Shown here piece after piece: positions 39,030 through 48,449 of a stretch of 64,000 nt of DNA. The DNA is from Calidifontibacillus oryziterrae. Its GTDB lineage: Bacteria; Bacillota; Bacilli; Bacillales; Bacillaceae_J. A program made the translations under genes and the position numbers. Location: positions 531,842 to 595,841 of the forward strand of contig NZ_KB223527.1 of assembly GCF_000331575.1 (NCBI RefSeq). The letters are read 5' to 3'. The notes below the pieces were generated by a model. The model was not told the origin of the DNA. It did no database searches and saw only the letters and a program-made list of their open reading frames with translations. How positions within the stretch are numbered: position 1 is the stretch's first letter; each line of letters opens with the position of its first letter.

Positions 39030-40379
39030 TTATATTTTTTGATAGATTGGTTCCGCATTTTTTAGCTTCTCGACTTTTTCCTCAGTTCCATCCTTCGCAT
39101 TTATATAGATACGGTACGTATCGTTATCTATTGTACCTAAAAATTCGTAGCATAGAACTTCATCACCATTCGTGCTATTAATAACAACCAACCGTTTTTC
39201 CATAACCATGACGCTTTTGTTAATTTTCTTAGATGCATCCTCTTCATTAATTACTGGCTTAGGTAGATTACGCTCATGATGTGACATTAAATACTCTTCG
39301 GCTGAAAATCCAACAATGTCCCCATTATCTAATGCAACTTTTATTCGGATCGAATCAGGATATATTCGAACATTGTCTACCTTTGAAACAAATGTAAAAA
39401 CACCGATTGAATCGTATTGAGCACTCTCAAAAAGCTCTAAGTCTTTAAAGTTATGCTGATTTAAATATTTTTTTGCCTTTTCAGTTGCTTCGTTAAGACT
39501 TAGTTTTTGTTTTGATATTTCACGGTCATTAATTGCCCAAATCGGATAACCGCCTTTTTTTGTAATGTCAATATATATTTGGGAATCCTGCTTGGGCGAA
39601 TTAATTGTCAAGCTATAAAATCCATAATCTGATCCATCTCCGTTTTCTTCAACACTAACCTTAACATCCTCCTCTATCGAAAGAAACTTTTTAGCAGCTA
39701 TTGTAGCCTGTTCCGCAGTTATCTCTTTTCCTGCTATATATTGAAAGTTTTCATCTTTTTCCGCTTTCATTTGCGAAAATTCAGGACCAAATTCAGATTC
39801 AGAATAGCCCTCCACATTTTTCTCAACCGTTTTAAACCCATCGATAATGGTGTTATCCATGTTCGTATCTTCAGTAGCTAAAGCAAGCTCTACATCCATC
39901 CATCTTAAATTGTTTTCAATGACTTGATGTTGAACTTTTCTCAACTCCTGTTGAATTTCTGTAGCGTGACTATATAACTGTTTTAAAGTTTTATATTCAC
40001 TGTCTGTTAAAGGGTCCTTTTCTAAGTCTCGTATGGCTGTTTGGTAAGAGAAATCTCCAATTTTCGATAAAAATTCTTCTGTTTTGTTAAAGGGCAAAAG
40101 TGCTAATGGCAATTGCCCAACATTGGATTGAGCCTCTGCAGTTATTCGCCACACCTCTGCAAGTGTTGGAGAAAGCTGACTACGAGAATTCATAGCTAAT
40201 GTAGTGCCAATTTTATCCTGCAATAAATCAAGCTCATACGTTAACTCATGAAAAGCCCGTTGATAATTGTTTTCTGCTTGGATAAGAACCGCATTTTTCT
40301 CCTGATGCTCTTTGTAACCCCAAATGCCAGTACCAATTACTATAATTCCAAAAAAAACAAGTAAAATTGTTCGGAGCAA
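39030..40379 (-). CDS. ypeB: Germination protein YpeB
   Basis: 449 residues: an N-terminal signal-anchor (about 1-22) then a helical region and three PepSY-like repeats at the C-terminus (for example EITAEQATIAAKKFL and SKQKLSLNEATEKAKKYL). YpeB stabilises and positions the cortex-lytic enzyme SleB in spores. TTG start at 40379 behind AGGTGA. Cotranscribed with sleB, whose gene ends 14 bases upstream. Confidence 0.95.
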   Translation of the reverse strand: MLRTILLVFFGIIVIGTGIWGYKEHQEKNAVLIQAENNYQRAFHELTYELDLLQDKIGTTLAMNSRSQLSPTLAEVWRITAEAQSNVGQLPLALLPFNKTEEFLSKIGDFSYQTAIRDLEKDPLTDSEYKTLKQLYSHATEIQQELRKVQHQVIENNLRWMDVELALATEDTNMDNTIIDGFKTVEKNVEGYSESEFGPEFSQMKAEKDENFQYIAGKEITAEQATIAAKKFLSIEEDVKVSVEENGDGSDYGFYSLTINSPKQDSQIYIDITKKGGYPIWAINDREISKQKLSLNEATEKAKKYLNQHNFKDLELFESAQYDSIGVFTFVSKVDNVRIYPDSIRIKVALDNGDIVGFSAEEYLMSHHERNLPKPVINEEDASKKINKSVMVMEKRLVVINSTNGDEVLCYEFLGTIDNDTYRIYINAKDGTEEKVEKLKNAEPIYQKI

Positions 40380-40393
40380 GAAAAGTCACCTAC

Positions 40394-41218
40394 CTATTTA
40401 CAAAAAATGTGTTTTCCAATTTTTTTGATTTGCGGCCGTCCCCAAATCCATGCTGAAGTTGCCGTGTCAGGATTAAAATAATAAATGGCATTCCCGGTTG
40501 GATCCCACCCGTTAATGGCATCAATGACAGCTTTTTTTGATATTTCATTTGGTGTTAGCCAAATTTGGCCGTCAGCAACCGCTGTAAATGCCCCAGGCTC
40601 AAAAATAACTCCAGAAACAGAATTAGGAAAAGCTGGTGCATTTACGCGATTTAAAATAACTGCCGCAACAGCAACTTGACCTATATATGGTTCTCCTCTT
40701 GCTTCACCGTGAACCGCGTTTGCCATGAGCTGGATATCATTTTGTGAGTACCCATTTGGCATATTTACCGCTGTAGGTGTAGCAGGCGTTTGTGTTGTCG
40801 TTCTTGTATTCTGTTGCGGGTTTGTTTTCACTTGCTGTTCTTTTGGTGTACCTCCATAATACGTAAATTCATTTCCTTTATTAATTTGGGTTTTTACATG
40901 CCACTCATCATATTTTGAAGCATTTGCTAATTTTAGTTTTGTAGTCGGACCAGCTAACCCATCAATCGGCAATCCAAATTCAGACTGAAAATTGCGAAGC
41001 GCCCAATATGTACCCCAACCAAATACACCATCAATTTTACCTTTATAAAAGCCTAAATATTGTAGCCTTGCCTGTAGTTCTATTACATCTTCACCAACAG
41101 AACCTATTTGAATAACCTGGGGTGAAAATGCGTTTACTTTATCGTCAACAGTTGATGAGGATATTCCAATAATTATCGTTAAGAGTACTAAAATTGAAAT
41201 TGTATATTTAGACCGCAT
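40394..41218 (-). CDS. sleB: Spore cortex-lytic enzyme SleB
   Basis: 274 residues with a signal peptide (1-29), an N-terminal peptidoglycan-binding domain (VGEDVIELQARLQYLG, then DGVFGWGTYWAL), a low-complexity Gln/Thr linker, and a C-terminal Hydrolase_2 domain beginning LMANAVHGEARGE with the catalytic glutamate. Degrades cortex peptidoglycan as a lytic transglycosylase during germination. ATG at 41218. A sigma-G-type promoter lies at 41258-41287. Paired with ypeB downstream. Confidence 0.97.
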   Translation of the reverse strand: MRSKYTISILVLLTIIIGISSSTVDDKVNAFSPQVIQIGSVGEDVIELQARLQYLGFYKGKIDGVFGWGTYWALRNFQSEFGLPIDGLAGPTTKLKLANASKYDEWHVKTQINKGNEFTYYGGTPKEQQVKTNPQQNTRTTTQTPATPTAVNMPNGYSQNDIQLMANAVHGEARGEPYIGQVAVAAVILNRVNAPAFPNSVSGVIFEPGAFTAVADGQIWLTPNEISKKAVIDAINGWDPTGNAIYYFNPDTATSAWIWGRPQIKKIGKHIFCK

Positions 41219-41257
41219 TATACCTGTCCATCCTCCTTTAACAATGATTACTATTTG

Positions 41258-41287
41258 TATTTTCTGTTTAAACTGCTATTTTATTCA
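41258..41287 (-). promoter_or_regulatory. Sigma-G-type promoter of sleB-ypeB
   Basis: Minus strand TGAATA (41287-41282), 17-base spacer, GAAAATA (41264-41258), about 40 bases before the sleB ATG. The -35 box is a perfect forespore match; the -10 box matches five of seven. sleB is known to be forespore expressed. Confidence 0.55.
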
Positions 41288-41348
41288 TTAGAAAAACACG
41301 ATGCCGAAACAGCAATTATTGCTGTCGTTTCTTAATTTCCTAAACCAT

Positions 41349-41376
41349 AAAAAAACCGCCCCACATATTGGGACGG
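41349..41376 (-). terminator. Terminator of prsW
   Basis: CCGCCCC (41356-41362) / GGGACGG (41370-41376), one G-U pair, with seven T residues on the minus strand. It ends 8 bases after the prsW stop codon. Confidence 0.83.
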
Positions 41377-41383
41377 CGCATGC

Positions 41384-42079
41384 CTATTGAGAAATATTAT
41401 GATTTTCCTTCAACGAAGTTATGAGCGTAGGGTCATCGAGTTGATTTGCCTCTTTCACTTTACGTAAAGCTTTTATCCATAATAAAATCATAAATGGTAC
41501 CATAATAAACAACCAGTTTTTGGCTGCGGATAATAGGATAAAATCATAGGTTCCATGCAATAAAATCGGCATAAATAAAGAAAGAGTAATCCATGTTATT
41601 CTTGTAGAGCTATTTTCAAACTTAGCTCTGCCTAAATAAAAACCCATTAAAACACCAATAAGGGCATGGCTTGAAACAGGAAGCAACGCTCTACCAAAAG
41701 CAAATTCTATTCCATTTGCAAATAAATACAAAATATTTTCAACTGTTGCGAATCCTAACGATACGGAGACAGCATAGACAATTCCATCATATCGTTCATT
41801 AAAAACAGCATGTTTAAAAACTGTGAAATACAAGATAAACCATTTAAAGAACTCTTCCAATAACCCTGATAAAACAAATGCATTGCTCCAATGATTGACT
41901 AGTAACCCTTCTGTCATAAAGGCATACTGAATAAACATAATCGGAAAAACTAACAATGCACCTAGTATAAATGTTCTCAATACCATGCCTATCGGTTCGA
42001 CATCATATTTATCTTTTAAATAAAAATAGCAAAGCAAAGCAAGACCAGGAGCAATCCCGCTTGAAATTATAGCTATCAT
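41384..42079 (-). CDS. prsW: Intramembrane protease PrsW
   Basis: 231 residues, about seven to eight membrane helices. The active-site motif EExxxK appears as LLEEFFKW (about residues 72-79), with a later conserved ATVEN and HALIG/LLHGTYD segments bearing histidines. PrsW makes the first cut in anti-sigma factor RsiW to activate sigma-W. ATG at 42079 with AAGGATT upstream. Located downstream of ansA, and upstream of sleB, as in B. subtilis (ypdC). Confidence 0.93.
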   Translation of the reverse strand: MIAIISSGIAPGLALLCYFYLKDKYDVEPIGMVLRTFILGALLVFPIMFIQYAFMTEGLLVNHWSNAFVLSGLLEEFFKWFILYFTVFKHAVFNERYDGIVYAVSVSLGFATVENILYLFANGIEFAFGRALLPVSSHALIGVLMGFYLGRAKFENSSTRITWITLSLFMPILLHGTYDFILLSAAKNWLFIMVPFMILLWIKALRKVKEANQLDDPTLITSLKENHNISQ

Positions 42080-42173
42080 AAGTTAAAATAATCCTTTCTA
42101 AAAGCATTATTTTTCACCTTTTATCGTAACACGATATACATATTAGTTAAAGAGAAAGAGTTTTCAGAAAGTA

Positions 42174-43139
42174 TCAATATAAGAATTCTTTTTCTACGTC
42201 GGTGATATCACTTGCTAATAAAACTGCTAACTTTAATCTTGCTTTCTTACTATCATAATCTCTCCCAAGGATAACACCGTGTGCTTTTAAATCCTGTGTG
42301 CTTCCTTTATAATCATAAACAGTATGAACTTCTCCTTCCTCCGCACTTGTTGTTACGACAATAATTATTCCATTTTGAATTGCTTTCTTAATAGAGTCCA
42401 TCATTTTGGGCGCGACCTGTCCTCTTCCTACACCTTCTAATACAATCCCTTTTACATTGGTATTTATACAGCAATCAATAAACTTCCCATCTGCATCTAA
42501 ATAGGCTTTAATAATTTCAACTTGTGGTAAAGGTTTTACAACACTATAGTAATCACGTTCTAAAGGCTTTTGATAAATATATACCCTTTCACCATCTATA
42601 ATACCTAAATAACCAAACCCAAATGAATTAAATCCTTGTAAGTTCGAAGCATGTACTTTTTTAACATACTTAGCTGAAAATATCCTTTCATTAAATACTA
42701 CAACTGTTCCAAATCCTCTTAACCTATCGTCACAAGCTGCATAAATAGAATGTCTAATATTAATATATACATCACTACCTAATTGATCTATTGCACGCTG
42801 TGAACCGGTTATCACCACTGGTCTATTGTCCGAAATCGTTAAATCTAAAAAGTACGCTGTTTCTTCAAGACTGTCTGTACCATGAGTTATAACAACTCCA
42901 TCAATATCTTTACTCTTGAATATATCTTGAATTTGATTTTTAAGAATTATTAAATGCTCAAAGGTGACATGCATACTTGGTAATTGAAATAATGAATGTA
43001 TTACTACTTCTATTCCCTCCGGTAATCCGCTAAGAGTTACAACCTCCTCACCAGTCAATTCTCCCGACACATACATCCCCTTTTCATTTTTCTTACTTGC
43101 TACTGTTCCACCAGTAGTAAGTAAAGCTACTTTTTTCAT
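42174..43139 (-). CDS. ansA: L-asparaginase, type I (cytoplasmic)
   Basis: 321 residues from the ATG at 43139, seven bases after AAGGAT. First catalytic loop TTGGTVAS is at residues 8-15, second is VITHGTDSLEETA (about 88). No signal peptide, so cytoplasmic AnsA-like. Hydrolyses asparagine to aspartate. Sits between prsW and ypdA; B. subtilis keeps ansA elsewhere, so this is a local difference. No AnsR or aspartase gene is next to it. Confidence 0.93.
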   Translation of the reverse strand: MKKVALLTTGGTVASKKNEKGMYVSGELTGEEVVTLSGLPEGIEVVIHSLFQLPSMHVTFEHLIILKNQIQDIFKSKDIDGVVITHGTDSLEETAYFLDLTISDNRPVVITGSQRAIDQLGSDVYINIRHSIYAACDDRLRGFGTVVVFNERIFSAKYVKKVHASNLQGFNSFGFGYLGIIDGERVYIYQKPLERDYYSVVKPLPQVEIIKAYLDADGKFIDCCINTNVKGIVLEGVGRGQVAPKMMDSIKKAIQNGIIIVVTTSAEEGEVHTVYDYKGSTQDLKAHGVILGRDYDSKKARLKLAVLLASDITDVEKEFLY

Positions 43140-43221
43140 GACAATCATCCTTTTAGTAAGCAGTCTATCTATCTACATTTTGTTATTATTGTTACTTTTC
43201 TTCATCTTATTCTTGACTAAA

Positions 43222-43250
43222 ACGAAAAAACTCTCATTGACTGAGAGTTT
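43222..43250 (-). terminator. Terminator of ypdA
   Basis: AAACTCTCA (43228-43236) / TGAGAGTTT (43242-43250) then TTTCG on the minus strand. It overlaps the stop codon of ypdA. Confidence 0.78.
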
Positions 43251-44235
43251 AACACAATTTTTTTGTAATTTGATTGGCAATTTGTTCACCATGAAAGCGA
43301 CCATTTTCAATAAAAATTTCATTAGCGTTATTACCTGCAGCAATAACCCCTGCGATGAAGGCTCCCTTTACATTCGTTTCCATTGTTTGTGGATCATAAA
43401 TCGGTCTCCCCGTGCTTTCATCAACGTCGATACCTATTTTTTGTAAGAATGTGTGGTCAGGTTTATAACCTGTCATAGCTAACACAAAATCATTTTTTAA
43501 CACTTTCACGTCACCGTTTACAGTATATACAACTTCATTCTCTGTTATTTTCTGTACATTTGCATTATATTCCATCGTAACATAACCGTTTCGAACGAAC
43601 GATTCAAATTCAGGTAGAATCCAAGGCTTTATACTTCCAGAAAACTGTGCACCGCGATATAGGACCGTAATCGTCTTTGCGCCTGCCTTGTGCAGTTCTA
43701 AGGCTGCATCTATCGCTGAATTTTTGCCCCCAATAATAACTACATCTGTATCATAGTAAGGGTGGGCCTCTTTAAAATAATGAGTTACCTTTGGGAGATC
43801 CTCACCGGGAATATTCAAATAATTAGGATTATCATAATAGCCAGTTGCAATGACAACATATGGGGTTTCATATTTACATTGTTCTCCATTCATTTTAACC
43901 GTATGAACGATAAAATCATTGTTGTTTACCTTTTCGATTTGAAGAACCCTTTCAAACGTATTAACATTTAGAGCTTTTCTTTTTACTACTTCCCGATAAT
44001 ACGCAAGCGCTTGATTTCTCGTTGGCTTTCTTTGCTCAGAAACAAATGGTACATCACCAATCTCGAGTCTTTCACTTGTACTAAAAAATGTTTGATGAGT
44101 AGGGAACTCATAAACCGCATTAACAACATTTCCTTTTTCAATGACAAGCGGGTTTAAGCCTTTTTCCTGAAGAGCTATCGCTGCTGCCAATCCACATGGA
44201 CCGCCTCCAACAATAATTACATCCTCTTTAGTCAT
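43249..44235 (-). CDS. ypdA: Bacillithiol disulfide reductase YpdA (Bdr)
   Basis: 328 residues, thioredoxin-reductase-like FAD/NADPH fold. FAD loop IVGGGPCGLAAA (residues 8-19) holds the single active cysteine of the Bdr type (Cys14) in place of the CxxC of TrxB; the NADPH loop is VIIGGKNSAIDAALE. Regenerates bacillithiol from its disulfide. ATG at 44235 behind GGAGG. Separated from gudB by a repeat element. Confidence 0.94.
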   Translation of the reverse strand: MTKEDVIIVGGGPCGLAAAIALQEKGLNPLVIEKGNVVNAVYEFPTHQTFFSTSERLEIGDVPFVSEQRKPTRNQALAYYREVVKRKALNVNTFERVLQIEKVNNNDFIVHTVKMNGEQCKYETPYVVIATGYYDNPNYLNIPGEDLPKVTHYFKEAHPYYDTDVVIIGGKNSAIDAALELHKAGAKTITVLYRGAQFSGSIKPWILPEFESFVRNGYVTMEYNANVQKITENEVVYTVNGDVKVLKNDFVLAMTGYKPDHTFLQKIGIDVDESTGRPIYDPQTMETNVKGAFIAGVIAAGNNANEIFIENGRFHGEQIANQITKKLC

Positions 44236-44305
44236 ATTGTCCTCCTTCAGTATTGCCTTCTATTCTCCAATTTTAATGATAGGGAAATTACAATTAACAT
44301 GCAAG

Positions 44306-44456
44306 AACAAAAGCCATAGGCGCCCTGCTTAGCTACGTATAAACTAAGATCGCATCGACTGAGATAAACAAAACATGTCGAGGGACGAGTCGATGTTGAC
44401 TTATCGCAAAAGAGATGAGCGAAGTTTACTAGTAGCTAAGGCGCTTGCGCTGGACG
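44306..44456. repeat. Dispersed palindromic repeat, copy 1
   Basis: About 150 bases with inverted ends, between gudB and ypdA. Inner block 44385-44433 (49 bases) is identical to 53186-53234. Terminal arms TTAGCTAC (44329-44336) and GTAGCTAA (44432-44439) are complementary. With its neighbours' terminator and upstream sequences it fills the 364-base gap 44236-44599. No open frame of its own. Confidence 0.88.
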
Positions 44457-44520
44457 ACTACTCTCTGTGCTATAGTATTTATCCACAGGATCAAATTTTA
44501 TAATTTCCTAAACAAGAACA

Positions 44521-44567
44521 AAAGAAGCTGCCCAAAGGTCAGTCATTTTGACTTGGGCAGCTTCTTA
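44521..44567 (-). terminator. Terminator of gudB
   Basis: Perfect 14-bp stem AAGAAGCTGCCCAA / TTGGGCAGCTTCTT (44523-44536, 44554-44567), followed on the minus strand by TTGTTC. It is 33 bases after gudB. Confidence 0.75.
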
Positions 44568-44599
44568 TCTATGTTTATCATTTTAATTAAGACTTACAT

Positions 44600-45865
44600 T
44601 TAAATCCAACCTCTGAAACGTGAGGCCTCGGCCATCTTCCGAACTCCTACCATATACGCAGCTAACCTCATATCAACCTTACGGTTTTGGGATGTTTCGT
44701 ATACATTATTAAAGGCTTTTACCATTACCTTTTGTAGCTTCTCTTCTACTTCTTCCTCTGACCAATAATATCCTTGATTGTTTTGCACCCATTCAAAATA
44801 GGAAACTGTTACTCCGCCAGCACTTGCTAGCACATCTGGAACAAGGAGAATATTCCGGTCTGTTAATATTTTTGTCGCTTCTAGTGTTGTCGGTCCATTT
44901 GCAGCTTCTACTACAATTTTCGCTTTAATATTATTTGCATTTTCTTCGGTTATTTGATTTTCAATCGCTGCAGGTACTAAAATATCACATTCTAATTCTA
45001 ATAATTCTTTATTAGTAATTGTATTTTTAAATAACTTAGTTACCGTTCCAAAACTATCACGACGATCTAATAAATAATCAATATCTAAGCCTTTTGGATC
45101 ATGGAGTGCACCATATGCATCAGAAATACCGATAACTTTTGCACCTGCATCATGCATAAATTTAGCTAAGAAGCTACCTGCATTACCAAAGCCTTGAACG
45201 ACAACCTTTGCACCTTTAATATCTATACCTTTTTTCTTTAATGCTTCATAGATACAAATAGTTACTCCTTTTGCAGTTGCTGATTCACGACCATGTGATC
45301 CGCCAAGTACTAATGGTTTTCCAGTAATGAAGCCTGGATTGTTAAATTCATCGATCCTGCTATATTCATCCATCATCCACGCCATTATTTGAGAATTTGT
45401 AAATACATCTGGTGCTGGTATATCCTTAGTAGGACCAACGATTTGACTAATTGCTCGGACATATCCACGGCTCAAATTTTCCAACTCTCGAAAAGACATT
45501 TCACGAGGATCACAAACGATACCACCTTTACCACCACCATATGGCAAATCAACAATTCCACATTTTAAACTCATCCAAATTGATAAAGCCTTTACTTCTT
45601 TCTCCGTTACACCTGGATGAAATCGAACTCCACCTTTAGTTGGCCCGACAGCATCATTATGCTGTGCGCGGTAGCCTGTATATATTTTTATTGATCCATC
45701 ATCCATTCGTATCGGAATTCGAACCGTCATCATCCGCAATGGCTCTTTTAAAAGGTCATAGACTTCTTGTGAATATCCAAGTTTATCTAATGCATTTTTA
45801 ATAACGGTTTGAGTGGATCGTAATACATCATGTTTGTCTTCGTTCCCTGCTTTGTCGGCTACCAT
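44600..45865 (-). CDS. gudB: Glutamate dehydrogenase GudB (catabolic)
   Basis: 421 residues. NAD-dependent oxidative deamination of glutamate. The hexapeptide GGGKGG (about residue 110, catalytic lysine) and Rossmann loop GFGNAGS are intact. Near residue 90 it reads EVKALSIWM: the 9-base direct repeat that makes gudB cryptic in the B. subtilis 168 laboratory strain is absent, so this copy should be active. ATG at 45865 behind GGGAGG. Confidence 0.96.
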   Translation of the reverse strand: MVADKAGNEDKHDVLRSTQTVIKNALDKLGYSQEVYDLLKEPLRMMTVRIPIRMDDGSIKIYTGYRAQHNDAVGPTKGGVRFHPGVTEKEVKALSIWMSLKCGIVDLPYGGGKGGIVCDPREMSFRELENLSRGYVRAISQIVGPTKDIPAPDVFTNSQIMAWMMDEYSRIDEFNNPGFITGKPLVLGGSHGRESATAKGVTICIYEALKKKGIDIKGAKVVVQGFGNAGSFLAKFMHDAGAKVIGISDAYGALHDPKGLDIDYLLDRRDSFGTVTKLFKNTITNKELLELECDILVPAAIENQITEENANNIKAKIVVEAANGPTTLEATKILTDRNILLVPDVLASAGGVTVSYFEWVQNNQGYYWSEEEVEEKLQKVMVKAFNNVYETSQNRKVDMRLAAYMVGVRKMAEASRFRGWI

Positions 45866-45962
45866 GAATTAACCTCCCATTATTTTACCAATTAATTATG
45901 GTTATTTTTTGCTTACATTTAAATAGTATACATATCGTTTTTATTGTTGCAATGGTTTTGAA

Positions 45963-46886
45963 CTATTTTAATTCTTTAACTGTTAACTGAACTAATTTCT
46001 CGATCATATCCTCATAACTTAAACCCATTTCACGAGCGGCATCAGGAAATAAACTTGTTGGCGTCATACCTGGCAACGTATTAACCTCTAACACTACCGG
46101 TAAGCTCCCATCAAATGGCACGATAAAGTCTGTTCGAGAATATGTTTTGCACCCCAAGGTTTGATGAGCTAGGACTGCATTTTTTTGTAAGTAATCCGTT
46201 ATTTCATCACTAACTCTCGCAGGAATAATATGGTCACTCATTCCTGGTGCATATTTGGATTCATAATCGTAATATTTATTTTTTGGAACAATTTCAATTA
46301 CTGGTAATGCTTGTTCCTTCCCTAATTCACCTAGCACAGCAACCGTTACTTCCATTCCACCAATAAATTCCTCTATTAAAACGTCATCATCATATTTGAA
46401 TGCATCATCTATTCCCTGTAATAACTCTTGTTCATTATGAGCTATGGTTAAGCCTATCGTTGAACCCTCACGTACAGGTTTCACAACTGCTGGAAAGGTT
46501 AATTCAAATGAAAATTGATTACGATTATAAGTCGCACGGTAAATAGTTTGGTCTTTGGCAACTCGAATGCCTTCTCTTTCAAACATACGTTTTGATTTTA
46601 CTTTATCCATTGCAAGAGCTGATCCTAAAACACCTGAGCCGACATAAGGAATATTAAGCATATCTAAAAAACCTTGAAGTCTACCATCTTCACCAAAGCG
46701 CCCATGTAGTGCAATGAATACAAGGTCTACGTCTAAATTTATAAGCTCATGTAGTCTACTTGGATTAAAATCAATCCCAACGACCTCGTATCCCTTTTTC
46801 TGTAATGCATTCATTACTCCTTTTCCAGAAGAAAGTGATACGTCACGCTCTGCAGATGTTCCACCATATAATACTGCAATTCTCAT
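45963..46886 (-). CDS. ddl: D-alanine--D-alanine ligase
   Basis: 307 residues, ATP-grasp. Motifs: LYGGTSAERDVSLSSG at the N-terminus, FPAVVKPVREGSTIG, TYSRTDFIV and LEVNTLPGMT. Makes the D-Ala-D-Ala dipeptide for peptidoglycan. The loop residue before the ligation site is a Tyr in the TYSR/KYY region rather than lactate-type, but I cannot settle substrate choice by eye. Its place between gudB and ypbH is not the B. subtilis one. Confidence 0.93.
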   Translation of the reverse strand: MRIAVLYGGTSAERDVSLSSGKGVMNALQKKGYEVVGIDFNPSRLHELINLDVDLVFIALHGRFGEDGRLQGFLDMLNIPYVGSGVLGSALAMDKVKSKRMFEREGIRVAKDQTIYRATYNRNQFSFELTFPAVVKPVREGSTIGLTIAHNEQELLQGIDDAFKYDDDVLIEEFIGGMEVTVAVLGELGKEQALPVIEIVPKNKYYDYESKYAPGMSDHIIPARVSDEITDYLQKNAVLAHQTLGCKTYSRTDFIVPFDGSLPVVLEVNTLPGMTPTSLFPDAAREMGLSYEDMIEKLVQLTVKELK

Positions 46887-47014
46887 AACCGTTTTTTCAC
46901 TCCTTAAGTGTACTCAACTACTATTTTATTCCTTTATTTAAGAGTAGTACGTAATTATATATTAATAATGTAATAACACTATCATAACATTTGCAAACGA
47001 GTTTCCTGCATCTT

Positions 47015-47620
47015 TTATTCACTACTTTTCAAAATAAAATAATTATATACTTGTTCGATCGCTTTTTCTTTCATTAATTCCTTACCATACTCGATCACAC
47101 GATAAATAGTAATTGTTGCTGGAGAACCGAATTCTGACAAGAGGGCAATGATATTTTCAGTATTATGACCATTTAGCTCAAATTCTTGTATTTCTAGATA
47201 AAATTGATCTTGATAAGAATACAACTTACCATCTGTAATCCCTAATAAAAATAAGCGGGAACTTAACGAAATTATATCTTCAAATGAGTAAAACTCATAA
47301 AAAATATCATCACTTTCATCCACGGTTACTTGCATTTCAATATAGTCATCATTATATTCATCATCTTGTTCCTCAACCGAAGTGTCTTTTGTCACTATTA
47401 TGACCATTCCTTGAGCCTGCAGAGAGTATACCTCAATTGCGATCGGGCCATCAGCTTCAAAGCCTAGTTCATCGCTAGCTTCATTCATCATATCGCGAAA
47501 AAGTTGATGAACCTTTTGATTATCATGCCATAAATCCTCCTTCGTTAACCCTCGTTCTCTAAGGTCATCAAAGGTAAGAAAAATTTTAATTTTATTATAA
47601 TTTAATCGTTCTAGCCTCAT
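47015..47620 (-). CDS. ypbH: MecA-family adaptor protein YpbH (MecB)
   Basis: 201 residues from ATG 47620 (MRLERLNYNKIKIFLTF), behind GGGAGGG. The N-terminal domain binds substrate, followed by an acidic linker (about 85-105, EEQDDEYNDD), and the C-terminal domain engages ClpC. Paralogue of MecA placed next to gudB as in B. subtilis ypbH. A longer frame from 47650 lacks the family N-terminus. Confidence 0.9.
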   Translation of the reverse strand: MRLERLNYNKIKIFLTFDDLRERGLTKEDLWHDNQKVHQLFRDMMNEASDELGFEADGPIAIEVYSLQAQGMVIIVTKDTSVEEQDDEYNDDYIEMQVTVDESDDIFYEFYSFEDIISLSSRLFLLGITDGKLYSYQDQFYLEIQEFELNGHNTENIIALLSEFGSPATITIYRVIEYGKELMKEKAIEQVYNYFILKSSE

Positions 47621-47766
47621 GAGCCACCCTCCCTTACCATCAACTCTCATACAATCTCATCATTAGTATATGGAGTGTTTCTTAAGATGGTTCTTATTGT
47701 AGGAATTTTAACCTCCATCTTACACTGTGAAAGAGGTGATAGACAAGCATTTTTATTTGCCACAAA

Positions 47767-47795
47767 GGCATAATTTAAATTTTTTGACATAAAAC
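47767..47795 (+). promoter_or_regulatory. Possible sigma-E promoter of cotJABC
   Basis: GGCATAAT (47767-47774), 13-base spacer, CATAAAAC (47788-47795). Seven of eight and six of eight positions match sigma-E. It leaves a leader of about 105 bases before cotJA. cotJ of B. subtilis is sigma-E dependent. Confidence 0.45.
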
Positions 47796-47908
47796 AACCA
47801 CTACAACCCATAAAATGAAGTGACTTCGCATGCCATCATATACGCTCCTAATACCATTGAACTTTGATGCCATGTGTTCAGACCTTACTATATAAAGGAG
47901 GACAAAAA

Positions 47909-48145
47909 ATGTTTACTACAAGGAAAAGTTGGTATCCTTTTGTGAGTCCTTTCGATCCTTGCCCACCAATTACTTGTAAACAATATGTGACACCGCCAAA
48001 CTTATATATTCCATTCCAACCACCTGGTATGCAGCAATTCACACCAAAACAAGCCTTATATGCAGGAACACTTTGGCCAGCGTTTTATGACCCATTTTTT
48101 AATTCCCGCGAAATGAAAATGAGGGAGGCGGACACTGATGCATAA
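47909..48145 (+). CDS. cotJA: Spore coat-associated protein CotJA
   Basis: 78 residues from the ATG at 47909, 8 bases after AAAGGAGG. Proline-rich, with FDPCPP and LYIPFQPPGMQQF, then LWPAFYDPF. Matches the CotJA family of spore coat assembly proteins. First gene of cotJABC on the plus strand; its end overlaps cotJB by 8 bases. In B. subtilis the operon is elsewhere. Confidence 0.92.
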   Translation: MFTTRKSWYPFVSPFDPCPPITCKQYVTPPNLYIPFQPPGMQQFTPKQALYAGTLWPAFYDPFFNSREMKMREADTDA

Positions 48146-48401
48146 ACAACTGTCACAGGAATATTACCTGCTCTTAGAAGAGTTACAAGCGATTGATTTT
48201 GTTCTTGTGGAATTAACATTATATCTAGATACACATCCAAATGATCTCCAAGCGATTGAACAGTTTAATCAATGTGCGCAAAAAAGAAAACAAATTGCAA
48301 AACAGTATGAATCCAAGTTTGGTCCTCTTCTTCAATTTGGTCATAGTTATTCACGATATCCATGGGATTGGAAAGATACTCCATGGCCATGGCAGGTGTA
48401 A
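48138..48401 (+). CDS. cotJB: Spore coat protein CotJB
   Basis: 87 residues. CotJB-family helical start (YYLLLEELQAIDFVLVELTLYLDTHPND), ending in YPWDWKDTPWPWQV. Sits between cotJA and cotJC, and is coupled to cotJA through an overlap (ATGCATAA). Works with the other CotJ proteins in coat formation in the mother cell. Confidence 0.92.
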   Translation: MHKQLSQEYYLLLEELQAIDFVLVELTLYLDTHPNDLQAIEQFNQCAQKRKQIAKQYESKFGPLLQFGHSYSRYPWDWKDTPWPWQV

Positions 48402-48449
48402 TTGAATACTTAGCAGCAAATAAAAAAGAAACTGGGGGGAACAAAAGTT

